Source: Catelliglobosispora koreensis DSM 44566 (GTDB lineage Bacteria; Actinomycetota; Actinomycetes; Mycobacteriales; Micromonosporaceae). Taken from it: 64,000 nt of DNA. A model generated the notes under the pieces. The model saw nothing but the letters and a program-made list of their open reading frames with translations, was not told the origin of the DNA and ran no database searches. The translations under genes and the position numbers were made by a program. This document shows, piece after piece, positions 1 to 8,989 of this stretch. Within the stretch, counting starts at the first letter, position 1. The number at the start of each line of letters is the position of its first letter. The stretch covers positions 290,795 to 354,794 of the forward strand of contig NZ_KB903249.1 in NCBI RefSeq assembly GCF_000379685.1, given 5' to 3'.

Positions 1-1446
1 GAGCTTGTTGACGGCCAGTTTGGCTTGTGCCCAAGCGTAGGCGGCCTGTGAGGCAAGCTCGTAGGCCTCTTGCGCTGTCTCGCGATTGGACACGGTGCTG
101 TGCTTCCACGCGCCCGCGGGCGGAAGGTTAGCCAATTCGACAAACGCCGCGCTAATCTGATCGGCGAACGCCGTGTGCAGTGAGCGCAGCTCGGCACCGC
201 TCCAGCGCACGGGAGTGTGCGCCTCTTCGGGCAGCCCGAGCAACTGGGACTGGATGTTGAAAACCGAGATGCCCCAAGGCTTGCGCGGCTCGTGCAGCGC
301 GTGGTGATGCGCGATCAGCGGACCGCGGGTGGCGAGGAGTTTGCGGTCGGCTTCCTCAAGGCGTGGCGGCACTTCGGTGCGTGCCCGGTGCAGCCGGGAG
401 TCCAGTGACCTTGCCAGCTCACGCCGGCTTTGCTGCTCGCCGTGCAGGTTGTAGACGAGATCGTCCAGGCCGGCTTGCTCCAGCCGGTCGAGCACGGCGT
501 CGATAGCGGCCCGCTTTTCGGCGACGAACAACGCCGTCTTACCTCGCGCCGCCAGAGCCGCGATGATGTTGGCGATGGTCTGGCTCTTGCCCGTGCCCGG
601 AGGGCCTTTGATGACCAGGTGCTGTCCACTGACGACGGCGTTGACGGCATAGCTTTGTGACGAATCGGCATCGAGCACGAGGTATTCGTCGGGTGGCGCG
701 ACTTTGTCCGGAGCGTCGGTGTCGACCGTTTCCAAAGACGTCAGCGCGCTAAGGGCATGGCGGTCACCGGCCAATGCCGAGATCACATCGTGAGCGGCCA
801 GCACGTCGATATTGCCGAGATCGTCGACCATCGGAAGCTTGGCGTACGTAAAAGTGCCGACCAAGTGGCCGGGCTCGATCAAAAAGTCAGGCACGTCTTG
901 AGCGAGCTTGGCCAGCCGCTCGAACAGTTGCTCCGGTTCAAGATCTAGAAGTTCTTCAGTTGGTACGCGGACGCCGTGATCCTTTTCCAATTTGTGCAAT
1001 AGAACGGGATTGATCGACGGTTCCGGGTCGGCCTTAAGGTAGAAGTCGGCCTCGGAGGCAGAAGTCGGGCGAATCTCCAAGCGCTGCAACAAAACCGGCG
1101 ACCGCGGCGGACGCACTAGCTCATGCCACGTGGCCATGCCCGTGGTGAGATAGCCAACATCGACGCCTCGTTCCTCAGCCCACAACCGCATCTGTTTGCG
1201 GACCGCCCGCGTGCGCCGAACGGCGTCAACACGTTGGTCATTGTCTGGAAACAGTTGCTTGAGCGTCACCTGGTTCCCGGCGGCCAATTGCTGCAACGCG
1301 GCGATTTTGGCGTCGGAAAGGTTGAGGGTGCCAGCTTTGAGCTCGCGGTAGTAGGCGAGCTGATTTCGCCCAGAATCATCGACAAGAGCGTCTTGCCAGC
1401 GCTTCGCTGCGCTAGCGACGATCTGGGTCCGCTCCGGAGAAATCAC
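1..1446 (-). CDS. SF1 (DUF4011/AAA_11-type) helicase, 3' end outside window
   Basis: The reading frame is open from a GTG at 1446 (GGAAGG 8 nt upstream) to the window edge, giving 482 codons without a stop. Residues about 282-290 read GPPGTGKSQTIANII, a Walker A loop of the UvrD/Upf1-like SF1 class, followed by FVAEKRAAIDAVLDRL, typical of motif Ia of DUF4011/AAA_11 helicases. The N-terminal 270 residues hold a helical accessory region with no motif I recognise. Walker B, motif III and the usual C-terminal REase-like or DUF3320 part would lie outside the window. Proteins of this kind are large nucleic-acid-dependent ATPases, some of them in defence loci. Here the neighbour is a SNF2/SWIM pair on the same strand, 91 bp upstream. 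The family call is firm, the biological role is not. Confidence 0.8.
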   Translation of the reverse strand, partial: MISPERTQIVASAAKRWQDALVDDSGRNQLAYYRELKAGTLNLSDAKIAALQQLAAGNQVTLKQLFPDNDQRVDAVRRTRAVRKQMRLWAEERGVDVGYLTTGMATWHELVRPPRSPVLLQRLEIRPTSASEADFYLKADPEPSINPVLLHKLEKDHGVRVPTEELLDLEPEQLFERLAKLAQDVPDFLIEPGHLVGTFTYAKLPMVDDLGNIDVLAAHDVISALAGDRHALSALTSLETVDTDAPDKVAPPDEYLVLDADSSQSYAVNAVVSGQHLVIKGPPGTGKSQTIANIIAALAARGKTALFVAEKRAAIDAVLDRLEQAGLDDLVYNLHGEQQSRRELARSLDSRLHRARTEVPPRLEEADRKLLATRGPLIAHHHALHEPRKPWGISVFNIQSQLLGLPEEAHTPVRWSGAELRSLHTAFADQISAAFVELANLPPAGAWKHSTVSNRETAQEAYELASQAAYAWAQAKLAVNKL

Positions 1447-1537
1447 AGCATCTACCTTCCCAGAAGAACGCGATATTTGCCCAAGCGCCCTGGTTACCCC
1501 ATGTCCTTCAAGACCATCCAAGCCGTTCGGCTGATTT

Positions 1538-2368
1538 CTAACTGTCTGTATCGCTAGCGAAAGTGGTGTACAGAGGACGGAGTTTAGCCACTAAAGACGG
1601 TCCGCCCAAGGCGGGACTCGGCGTCGGAAGCTGGCGCAGGAGCAGGTCAGGCTCCGTGTCCACGGTTGGAGGGCGGTCCGGGAGGGGGACGGGCATGACC
1701 CAGTAACGATCCAGCATGTCTTTAAGCTGTGGGACTTTCACGTCTTCGAACACGTTTGGCACAGGCTCGTCGACGAGGGCTTCCGGAGTCTCCAAATGCG
1801 ATAGCAAATCGGAACGCGAACGGCCCCGCCACAGCAGCAACTGGAACGGATCGTTATCAAACGCTTCCGCAAGCAAGTAGAAAGTCGCCGCGATGTGCTT
1901 GCACGGCACGGCAAAATCCGGGCAAGAGCACTGCATGATCAGGTCACCGACAGACCGTGGGAAAAGCGGCACACCAGCTTTGGTGAACACACCCTCTAGC
2001 GAAGGCGGCATTTCGCCTGCGAGCAACTGTGCGCTCAGGAGAGCCTGCGACGAGATCGCTTCGGTGACAAACGTCCAGTCGGAGACGACCGCTAACGAGA
2101 TCGTTAGCTGGTAAGGCTGTTCGCGAGAGCCTTGCACCACGGCGGAGACAACACCTGGTGCGATGTCGAGCGACAGCACCTGTCCCTTGCGGGCGTAGGC
2201 CTTGCCTCGCGTCAGCCGGCCGCCCAGTGCGAAAGACTCTAGTGTGGCCAGGAACCGTTGGGACCACCACGATTCACCAATCGCCCCGCGCTCGCTTCGT
2301 GCTCTCAGTCCGCCTTCGGCTTTGCGCGTCTTGCCGAACCGCTCGAACCCCGATCCCGGACTCGTCAT
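1538..2368 (-). CDS. SWIM zinc-finger protein, partner of SNF2 helicase
   Basis: 276 aa. Residues about 146-158 contain CSCPDFAVPCKH, a CxCx(n)CxH SWIM zinc finger. The N-terminal part has the RGAIGESWWSQRF signature seen in actinobacterial SWIM proteins encoded next to SNF2 ATPases. The start ATG overlaps the stop of the SNF2 gene (ATGA, 2365-2368), so the two are translationally coupled and probably act in one complex, with the SWIM finger contacting DNA or protein while the ATPase translocates. The family association is known; the cellular substrate is not. Confidence 0.9.
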   Translation of the reverse strand: MTSPGSGFERFGKTRKAEGGLRARSERGAIGESWWSQRFLATLESFALGGRLTRGKAYARKGQVLSLDIAPGVVSAVVQGSREQPYQLTISLAVVSDWTFVTEAISSQALLSAQLLAGEMPPSLEGVFTKAGVPLFPRSVGDLIMQCSCPDFAVPCKHIAATFYLLAEAFDNDPFQLLLWRGRSRSDLLSHLETPEALVDEPVPNVFEDVKVPQLKDMLDRYWVMPVPLPDRPPTVDTEPDLLLRQLPTPSPALGGPSLVAKLRPLYTTFASDTDS

Positions 2369-5364
2369 GCCACCGCTCCCGGGTCTAGTGAGAACAGTGA
2401 GCGAAGGTCGTCATTGGACAGTTCGCTAAACGCGGGCTCGCCCGTGCCCACGATCCGGGCGGCCAGCCCGCGTTTGTCGGCGATCATGGCGGCGATCTTT
2501 TCTTCGACCGTCCCGGCGCACACGAACTTGCGCACCTGAACGTTGCGCTTTTGCCCAATCCGGAACGCACGGTCCGTCGCCTGATCCTCCACCGCCGGGT
2601 TCCACCACCGGTCGACATGGATGACGTGATTCGCCTCGGTCAGTGTCAGACCCGTCCCACCAGCCTTGAGCGACAGCACGAAAAGCGGCGCGGTGCCCTC
2701 CTGGAACTGTCTGACCAGGGAACTCCGCTCGTCGCGGGACACTGCGCCGTGCAGGTAGAGCACCTCGCGGCCGAACTCGGCCGACAGATGTGAGCGCAGC
2801 ATCCCGCCAAACTCCGCGTATTGCGTGAACAGCAGCGCCTTTTCGCCCGCCGCGAGCACTTCCTCCACAATGGACGATAGCCGTGCCAGTTTGCCCGACC
2901 GTTCCCCGAGCGGAGAACCGTCGCGTAAGAAGTGCGCCGGATGATTGCAGATCTGCTTCAGCTTGGTCATCGTCGCGAGGACAAGACCGCGCCTTTCCAT
3001 GCCGTCACTGGTCTCGATTTTTTCGAGCATGTCATCCACGACAGCCTGGTAGAGCGAGGCTTGCTCAGCGGTGAGATTGCACAGGATCTCCATCTCCAGC
3101 TTGTCCGGCAGATCGGAGATGATCGTCTTGTCTGTCTTGAGACGCCGCAGGATGAACGGGCCCGTGATCTTCTTCAAGCGCTCGGCGGTGGGCTCGTCGC
3201 CGTGACGCTCAATGGGTACGCCATAGGATTTCTTGAAACTCGCGGCCGGGCCCAGCAAGCCAGGATTGGCGAATTCCATCAGTGACCACAGATCAGCTAA
3301 GCGGTTTTCCACCGGTGTTCCGGTGACGGCAAGCCGATGCGCGGCCGGGATCGACCGCACGGCAACGGCTTGCCGGGTGGCCGCGTTCTTGATGGCTTGC
3401 GCCTCGTCGAGGACGATCCGTTGCCAGGACGTCTTCTTGAGCAAAGCCAGGTCACGGGCCGCCAGGGCATAGGTGGTGATGACGAGATCGGCTTTCTTCA
3501 AGCTCCGCTTGGCACCGTGGTGCACGTGAACGCTCAGTTTCGGCGCGAACCGCGCCGCCTCGCGCTCCCAGTTGCCAACGAGCGACGTCGGGCACACGAG
3601 CAACGTCGGGCCGTTCTCCGGGTTCGCCATGAGTGCCAGCAGCTGAACCGTCTTACCCAGCCCCATGTCGTCGGCGAGGATCCCGCCCAGCCCAAGGGAT
3701 TGCAGGAACGTCATCCACGACAAACCGCGTTGCTGATACGGCCGCAGCTGCCCGACGAACTCGTCCGGTGGATCTTTGAGACTGAGCGCCGCCTTGCCGC
3801 TCAACAGATCGCCAAGCGCACCCTGAGCGGTCACTTCCGTGACGGGCAGGCCGAGCGGTCCGTCCTCAGTGGACAGTTCCGCGTAGAGCAGCTCGGCCAG
3901 CGACATCTGGCCGCCTTCGCGCAGCAGCCGCAGCCCGTTCTCCAGGCGCTTGGCGTCGAGCTCGACCCAGTGCCCGTGCAGCTTGACGAGCGGAGACTTC
4001 AAGTCTGCCAGCGCTTCTAGCTCATCGGGCGTGAGCTGTTTGTCACCGAGGCTGACCTCCCAGCTGAAGTCCACGAGCGAGCCGAGGCCGCTCTTGGTCG
4101 CGACCGTTCCGGGAGCCGTCTTGGCGGTCTTGGCTTTGAGCTTCACGCCCAGCCGTGACTGCGGCTTGCCCCACCACTTCGGCAGCAAGACGCCAAAGCC
4201 AGCGCTATGCAGCAGAGGAGCCGCTTCCTTGAGGAAGTGGTGCGCTCCAGCCGCGTCCAACTCCATCTCAATAGGTTTGCGGGTACTCAGTGAGTCTTCC
4301 AGCGTCGGCCAAAGCCGGTAAGCGCGGCCAAGCTCAGCTAGGAGCGTCTGCTTCGGACTGCGCACGTGAGCGGGCAGTTTGGCGGCCTTCCACACCCGGG
4401 AAGCCGGGATCATCTCTGTCGGCGTTTGCAGCGCGAACTTCACGTGCCACTGCTCGGTCTCTTCCGCGGGCTCGACCAGGCGGAAACACGCGCGCGCTGG
4501 CGAACCTTGGGCGTCGCGCTGCCAGTGCGCTAGCTCGTCTTGGAGCAGCTTCACGTCCTGCGGCAGCCTGAGCAGCCACGCTTGGCCGTCGACTTTGGCC
4601 TTCTTCAGTCTCTCGGTGACGGTGAAGTCCACGAGCGCGTTCAGTTGCTCCTCGACCGTCGGCTCGCCATCGACAGCGCGCGCGATCGGCGGCTCGGCAC
4701 GGGCCAGCGCCTGTGCCCAAGCCGCATCAGCTCCCGTGAGCACTCCCCGCCACACGGCGACTACCTCTTGCGCCGGCTCATGCTTCCCGTCTTCGAGTGC
4801 CGCGCGTTTCCGCGCCGTGCCCGTCCCCGCTTCTGTCCGCGCCGTCTCTTCGCTTGACATTTCGGGAATGTCCGAAGTGGAAACAACCGTGGGGAGAACG
4901 CGACCGCGGGAGACAAGATCTTCGGCGAAGGCGCGTAGAGCCAGGTGGTGACGCACGCTGGCGCTGAGCACGAAGGCGCGGCTCGTCAAAGCGGTGGAGT
5001 CGGCGGAAAAGGCGTCGCCGGTAGCGGAGGCCGAGGTGCGGCGGGCTCGGGCAGGGGCGTCGTCGGGCGAGCCGGGAGCGCGGGCGAGGAGGGTGCTGGG
5101 GAACGTGGCGTGCCAGGTGATGGGGACTTCCCACGGCTCGAGGGTCAGCTTGCCGGACTCGGGTTCGGCGAGACGGATCAGCTCGGGTGAGTCCACGGGA
5201 CGGCCGTTTCGCGTGGGCAGGTGCAGCGTCACGGTGTCAGGCGCGCCGCCGGGCACGGCCACCGCGAACGGGTGCTGTCTGCCGGACGGTCGCGTGGGCA
5301 GCTCTGAGTCCTCGGCCCAGAGTGCCAGCCGGCCGTCACGCCAGAAACAGTGCACGACCTGCAT
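2365..5364 (-). CDS. SNF2-family DEAD/DEAH-type helicase
   Basis: 999 aa. The N-terminal half (about 1-480) is the variable accessory region with an SNF2_assoc-like segment. The ATPase core starts near residue 540 with PYQQRGLSWMTFL. ADDMGLGKTVQLL (about 568) is Walker A, LDEAQAIKN (about 651) is Walker B, and the helicase C lobe ends with RWWNPAVEDQATDRAFRIGQ (about 920), motifs V-VI of SWI2/SNF2 translocases. Such proteins are double-stranded-DNA translocases that remodel protein-DNA complexes. The gene starts 4 nt after the oxygenase stop and overlaps the SWIM gene by 4 nt, so it sits in the middle of an operon. The length is usual for the bacterial HepA/RapA-like SNF2 class. Confidence 0.95.
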   Translation of the reverse strand: MQVVHCFWRDGRLALWAEDSELPTRPSGRQHPFAVAVPGGAPDTVTLHLPTRNGRPVDSPELIRLAEPESGKLTLEPWEVPITWHATFPSTLLARAPGSPDDAPARARRTSASATGDAFSADSTALTSRAFVLSASVRHHLALRAFAEDLVSRGRVLPTVVSTSDIPEMSSEETARTEAGTGTARKRAALEDGKHEPAQEVVAVWRGVLTGADAAWAQALARAEPPIARAVDGEPTVEEQLNALVDFTVTERLKKAKVDGQAWLLRLPQDVKLLQDELAHWQRDAQGSPARACFRLVEPAEETEQWHVKFALQTPTEMIPASRVWKAAKLPAHVRSPKQTLLAELGRAYRLWPTLEDSLSTRKPIEMELDAAGAHHFLKEAAPLLHSAGFGVLLPKWWGKPQSRLGVKLKAKTAKTAPGTVATKSGLGSLVDFSWEVSLGDKQLTPDELEALADLKSPLVKLHGHWVELDAKRLENGLRLLREGGQMSLAELLYAELSTEDGPLGLPVTEVTAQGALGDLLSGKAALSLKDPPDEFVGQLRPYQQRGLSWMTFLQSLGLGGILADDMGLGKTVQLLALMANPENGPTLLVCPTSLVGNWEREAARFAPKLSVHVHHGAKRSLKKADLVITTYALAARDLALLKKTSWQRIVLDEAQAIKNAATRQAVAVRSIPAAHRLAVTGTPVENRLADLWSLMEFANPGLLGPAASFKKSYGVPIERHGDEPTAERLKKITGPFILRRLKTDKTIISDLPDKLEMEILCNLTAEQASLYQAVVDDMLEKIETSDGMERRGLVLATMTKLKQICNHPAHFLRDGSPLGERSGKLARLSSIVEEVLAAGEKALLFTQYAEFGGMLRSHLSAEFGREVLYLHGAVSRDERSSLVRQFQEGTAPLFVLSLKAGGTGLTLTEANHVIHVDRWWNPAVEDQATDRAFRIGQKRNVQVRKFVCAGTVEEKIAAMIADKRGLAARIVGTGEPAFSELSNDDLRSLFSLDPGAVA

Positions 5365-5368
5365 GTGC

Positions 5369-6310
5369 TTAGGGTAACTGGATCAGTTGGGGAAACACTT
5401 TCGCCACCTTCGCCACGAGGTAGTCGCCGTAGGTGCCCGTGAAGGCCTGCAGGTCGGCGCCGTCCCAGCGGGGGTGGCCGTCGTCGCCACGGCGTGCCGC
5501 GCCGGGCAGCGGCGGCACCTCGGCCGTGAAGTCGGGGTCGAAGAAGAAGGGGAACGACAGGCGTTCGTTTCCGCTCACGTTACGCACACGGTGTGGGGTG
5601 GAGCGGTAATAACCGCCGGTCATGCGGTCGAGCATGTCGCCGATGTTGCAGACGAACGTTCCGGGCACGGGCGGGGCGTCGATCCAGCCGCCGGGGGACC
5701 GGACCTGAAGCCCACCGTTGGCGTCTTGGGCCAGCAACGTCAGCAAGCCGTAGTCGGTGTGCTCGCCCACGCCCCAGTCGTCAGCGTCCACAGGCGACGG
5801 TGGGTAGTGGAAGATCCGGAACAGCACCGTCGGATGGACCGTGTAACCCGACGCGAAGTATTCCTGATCCAGGCCAAGGCTGACCGCCACGGCCCGCATG
5901 ACCTGCTGTGCGACGCCTGTCAGGGCCTCGATGTAGGCCAGGACAGCCGGTTTGAGAGCGGGCACGAGCGAAGGGAACTGGTTAGGTCCGTGAAGCGGAA
6001 GCGGGTGTCCGGCGGGCAGTTCAGTGCCGAAATACAGGCCCTCTTTGCGATCTGGCTTGCCGGAAGTCAGCTCATCGCCGACGGGAAAGAAGCCGCGCCA
6101 CGCCTTGCCGCCGTTGGCCATCGCGATCTTCATCTTCTCCGGCTCGGGCAGCTCGAAGAATTGACGGGCCGCGCGGTCGAGCTCGGCCAGCAGCGTGGGC
6201 GGCACGCCGTGCCCCGTCAGGTAGAAGAAACCGTTGTCCCGGCACGCTTTCTCAAGGTCACGGGCGACTTCCGGTAACGGCTGGGCGAGGTCGATGATCG
6301 GCAGCGGCAC
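5369..6310 (-). CDS. 2-oxoglutarate/Fe(II)-dependent oxygenase (isopenicillin N synthase-like)
   Basis: 313 aa from a GTG start. The N-terminal DIOX_N region ([20 protein letters not shown], then [11 protein letters not shown]) leads into a double-stranded beta-helix core. [12 protein letters not shown] near residue 182 gives the HxD iron ligands, STPHRVRN near 236 the distal histidine, and [11 protein letters not shown] near 246 the RxS 2-oxoglutarate or substrate site, so all iron-binding residues are present. Members oxidise small molecules; the substrate cannot be deduced and no biosynthetic cluster is nearby. It lies between the GNAT gene (9 bp upstream) and SNF2 (4 bp downstream). A TAGTCT box at 6317-6322 suggests an additional internal leaderless promoter. 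Confidence 0.92.
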   Translation of the reverse strand: MPLPIIDLAQPLPEVARDLEKACRDNGFFYLTGHGVPPTLLAELDRAARQFFELPEPEKMKIAMANGGKAWRGFFPVGDELTSGKPDRKEGLYFGTELPAGHPLPLHGPNQFPSLVPALKPAVLAYIEALTGVAQQVMRAVAVSLGLDQEYFASGYTVHPTVLFRIFHYPPSPVDADDWGVGEHTDYGLLTLLAQDANGGLQVRSPGGWIDAPPVPGTFVCNIGDMLDRMTGGYYRSTPHRVRNVSGNERLSFPFFFDPDFTAEVPPLPGAARRGDDGHPRWDGADLQAFTGTYGDYLVAKVAKVFPQLIQLP

Positions 6311-6316
6311 CGCTTA

Positions 6317-6322
6317 AGACTA
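6317..6322 (-). promoter_or_regulatory. -10 box of a likely leaderless promoter (oxygenase)
   Basis: On the minus strand TAGTCT fits TANNNT and ends 6 nt before the GTG start at 6310. It overlaps the stop codon of the GNAT gene. No Shine-Dalgarno precedes the GTG, so an internal leaderless promoter is plausible. Confidence 0.35.
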
Positions 6323-7051
6323 CTGGTGACGCATCCACACGTTGGGCTCCACATACGTCCCTAGGTCGGCGTCGATGTCGATGGCAAGGGTGGACAGTCC
6401 GTCCGGGATCACATAGGTGCCTGATTCAGGAAACGCCAGACCGGTCCACTCCTGCCATTGCGCCACGGTCGCGGTCATGACCTGCGAGCGCGGGGCGGGC
6501 GCGAGGATTCGAGCGCCCATGCGCTCGTGCGTGCGGATCCACGGGTCCATCGCTGTGCCATCGGGACGCGTCCACCTCGCGAACCGCTCGATCGGCGTCA
6601 GCGGATAGCTGGACTTCAGTGTCGGGCGGACCGGCGCGATGACCTTCTTGCCTCCGGCGACGGTCTTCAGCGCGGTGAGCAGTTCACTGGCGATGCCCTT
6701 GCCGCGCCGGCCGGGGTGGATCTGGGCCGCGCACATGACCAGGGTGTCCGGCTCAGCTCCCGCGTCATAACACTTCAGCGCCCGGGCGAGGCTATTCGTG
6801 TACCCGGTCGGCAAGTCCTCGATCGTCTCGTCCCACTGGATCGGCACTGCCCAGCCCGCGGCCACGAGCACGTCGCTGTCGTCGAGCAGCACCAGCTCAA
6901 GGTCGCCAAACAGCTCTCTGATCCGGGCGAAGTAGAGCTTGACCTCTTCGTCCGCGGAGATGAACTTTGGCCACCCGTCAGAAAACAGCGCTTCCATCTG
7001 ATCGCCGGGCCGGGGGCGCTGCCCGATCGGCTCAGCGGTATACGAGGTCAT
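6320..7051 (-). CDS. GNAT-family N-acetyltransferase
   Basis: 243 aa. HPGRRGKGIASELL near residue 112-125 is the acetyl-CoA pyrophosphate loop (R/Q-x-x-G-x-G/A) of GNAT enzymes, preceded by the beta strand VMCAAQI. The C-terminal part (WIRTHERMGARIL) fits the end of a GNAT fold. No second GNAT domain was seen. The substrate is unknown. It is the first gene of the minus-strand run leading to SNF2/SWIM and is divergent from the histidine kinase, with 90 bp between the likely starts. Confidence 0.85.
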   Translation of the reverse strand: MTSYTAEPIGQRPRPGDQMEALFSDGWPKFISADEEVKLYFARIRELFGDLELVLLDDSDVLVAAGWAVPIQWDETIEDLPTGYTNSLARALKCYDAGAEPDTLVMCAAQIHPGRRGKGIASELLTALKTVAGGKKVIAPVRPTLKSSYPLTPIERFARWTRPDGTAMDPWIRTHERMGARILAPAPRSQVMTATVAQWQEWTGLAFPESGTYVIPDGLSTLAIDIDADLGTYVEPNVWMRHQ

Positions 7052-7128
7052 GACGAACGATCATGCACTACCCCGGTATGACGTGGGGGACGCTACTGGG
7101 GAGTGACGCTCTGGGGCTCGCCGGCCGA

Positions 7129-7134
7129 TAGGCT
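7129..7134 (+). promoter_or_regulatory. -10 box of a likely leaderless promoter (kinase)
   Basis: TAGGCT (TANNNT) ends 7 nt before the ATG at 7142, putting the expected transcription start at the first base of the codon. GTGACG at 7103-7108 is a poor -35 with a 20-nt spacer. Confidence 0.4.
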
Positions 7135-7141
7135 GGGCCGG

Positions 7142-8293
7142 ATGATCTCCAGCGTGTTCCAGGGACTGCAGACCACTTTGATCGGCAGGGAGCCCGCCGC
7201 GCCAGCGCGGTTCCCGCGCCCGTGGCTGTCCGCGCTCGGGGTCATCGCCTTGGCCAGCTTTGGGGCAGTGGCGATTCAGTACATGAACGACACCCGTGGG
7301 ATCGGGACGTCATGGGCGTCCCTGGTCGGGGTGCTCAGTGTGCTGCCGCTCTACATCATGTTCCGGTCACCGCTGTGGGCGTGGCGCCTGGCGTTCATAG
7401 GCCTGCTCTTCGGCTCGATGAACCACGAGGTCAACGAGATCCCGTGGAACCCGGTGCAGATCATCGCGGTGCTCATCGTGCTGTTTGTCGTCGCGCTCAG
7501 GGAATCAGCGATCGTCACGCTCTGGGTGGCCCTGCTGACCCTGGTGCCGATGGGTTTTGAGATGCAGCCCGAACACCTTCCCGGGTCGGCGGTGCTCATC
7601 GTCGTCTTGCTGGTGCTGGGCAACCAGATTCAGCGCAGGCGCCGGGTCGAACAGGACCTCGAAGTCCAGAGTGAGCGCAGTGAACTCGCCGCCGCGAGGA
7701 CAAGGATCGCGCGGGAGTTGCATGACGTTGTCGCGCACTCGATGTCGCTCGTGGCGGTCCGTGCGGAGACGGCGCCCTACCGGCTGACGGATGTTCCCGA
7801 GGCGGCACGCGCTGAATTCCTTGCCCTGGCTGAGACAGCACGCGAGTCGCTAACCGAGATGAGGCGGCTGCTCGGGGTGCTGCGAACCGACAGCGACGAA
7901 CCGGCTCTGACGCCGCAGCCGGGACTGTCCGATCTGGACGAACTCATCGCATCGGCGCGCAGCGCTGGCATGACAGTGCGGTCAGACATCTCCGTGTCGT
8001 CGGCCGATGACGCCCTGGGACTGACCGCTTACCGGATCGTCCAGGAAGCCCTTTCCAACTCGGCCCGGCATGCTCACGGCGTACCAACGGAAATTGTTTT
8101 GAAGGAACAAGATGGCCAGTTGGTTATCGATGTGCGCAACACACCCGGGCTCGTTCTTGGATCGTCGCGTCCCGGTCACGGCATCACAGGCATGCGCGAG
8201 CGTGCGGAGTTGCTCGGCGGAACGTTTGAGGCTGGGCCGCTGCCCGAAGGAGGATTCGCCGTGACGGCCAGGATTCCGCTGGGGGACAAGTGA
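7142..8293 (+). CDS. Sensor histidine kinase, NarL/DesK-type (HisKA_3)
   Basis: 383 aa from the ATG at 7142; a GTG at 7103 would add 13 residues. I prefer 7142 because a TAGGCT -10 box lies 7 nt before it and the GTG at 7103 falls in the likely -35 area. Five to six membrane helices fill residues about 25-165, then a short coiled segment, then the HisKA_3 dimerisation region ARTRIARELHDVVAHSMSLV with phosphoacceptor His194. The C-terminal HATPase has SNSARHA (N box) and GHGITGMRERA (G box). It passes phosphate to the regulator encoded in the overlapping gene downstream (GTGA overlap at 8290-8293). The signal is unknown. Confidence 0.93.
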   Translation: MISSVFQGLQTTLIGREPAAPARFPRPWLSALGVIALASFGAVAIQYMNDTRGIGTSWASLVGVLSVLPLYIMFRSPLWAWRLAFIGLLFGSMNHEVNEIPWNPVQIIAVLIVLFVVALRESAIVTLWVALLTLVPMGFEMQPEHLPGSAVLIVVLLVLGNQIQRRRRVEQDLEVQSERSELAAARTRIARELHDVVAHSMSLVAVRAETAPYRLTDVPEAARAEFLALAETARESLTEMRRLLGVLRTDSDEPALTPQPGLSDLDELIASARSAGMTVRSDISVSSADDALGLTAYRIVQEALSNSARHAHGVPTEIVLKEQDGQLVIDVRNTPGLVLGSSRPGHGITGMRERAELLGGTFEAGPLPEGGFAVTARIPLGDK

Positions 8294-8937
8294 TCCGGCT
8301 CGTTATCGCTGACGACCAGGATATGGTTCGCGAAGGCTTCGCCGCTTTGCTTGCGGCACAACCAGATTTAGAGGTCGTCGGGCAAGCGTCCGATGGGCTG
8401 CGGGCCGTCGAGGTCACCCGCCAGCAAAAACCCGATGTGGTACTCATGGATGTGCGCATGCCGCGCATGGATGGCCTTGAAGCGACCCGCATGATCGTGG
8501 CTGACGGTGGCACGAAAGTCTTGATGCTGACGACCTTCGACCTCGACGAATACGTCTATGCCGCACTGCGGGCGGGAGCTAGCGGGTTCTTGCTGAAGGA
8601 CGCACCAGCCGCTGAACTCGTGCACGCGGTTCGGGTTGTGGCCTCAGGTGAGGCTCTGCTCGCACCATCAGTCACGCGGCGCCTGATCGAAGACTTCACC
8701 AAACGCCCTGCCGTGCAAGCGGTCCCGTCCTTAGGCGCGCTCACGTCACGGGAAACCGAAGTGCTGGCACTAATCGCGCAGGGACTGTCCAATCAGGAGA
8801 TTGCCGCCGCCCTAGTGGTCGCCGAGCAAACCGTGAAGACACACGTGAGCCGCATTCTGGCCAAGCTGGAGTTGCGTGACCGGGCGCAGGCGGTCATCGC
8901 CGCATACGAGAGTGGTTTAGTCAAACCGCGTTCGTGA
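8290..8937 (+). CDS. LuxR/NarL-family response regulator
   Basis: 215 aa. The receiver domain (1-120) has acidic pair D8-D9, phospho-acceptor D54 in VVLMDVRMPRMDG, and the conserved Thr and Lys in MLTTFD and FLLKDAP. The LuxR helix-turn-helix (about 148-210) reads LTSRETEVLALIAQGLSNQE then EQTVKTHVSRILAKL. The GTG start overlaps the kinase stop, so the two form one transcription unit. Targets are unknown; the alpha/beta hydrolase and membrane protein downstream on the same strand are candidates. Confidence 0.95.
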   Translation: MIRLVIADDQDMVREGFAALLAAQPDLEVVGQASDGLRAVEVTRQQKPDVVLMDVRMPRMDGLEATRMIVADGGTKVLMLTTFDLDEYVYAALRAGASGFLLKDAPAAELVHAVRVVASGEALLAPSVTRRLIEDFTKRPAVQAVPSLGALTSRETEVLALIAQGLSNQEIAAALVVAEQTVKTHVSRILAKLELRDRAQAVIAAYESGLVKPRS

Positions 8938-8989
8938 CCCTCTCGTATGACGCGAAAGCTGGCTCCGTGGGCTGACGCTCCAGCACGGG

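Noticed and set aside
2270-2345. Possible REP copy inside the SWIM gene
   Set aside because: The sequence encodes the family-typical RGAIGESWWSQRF region, and similarity to the 62.6-kb repeat is limited to a few short GC strings.
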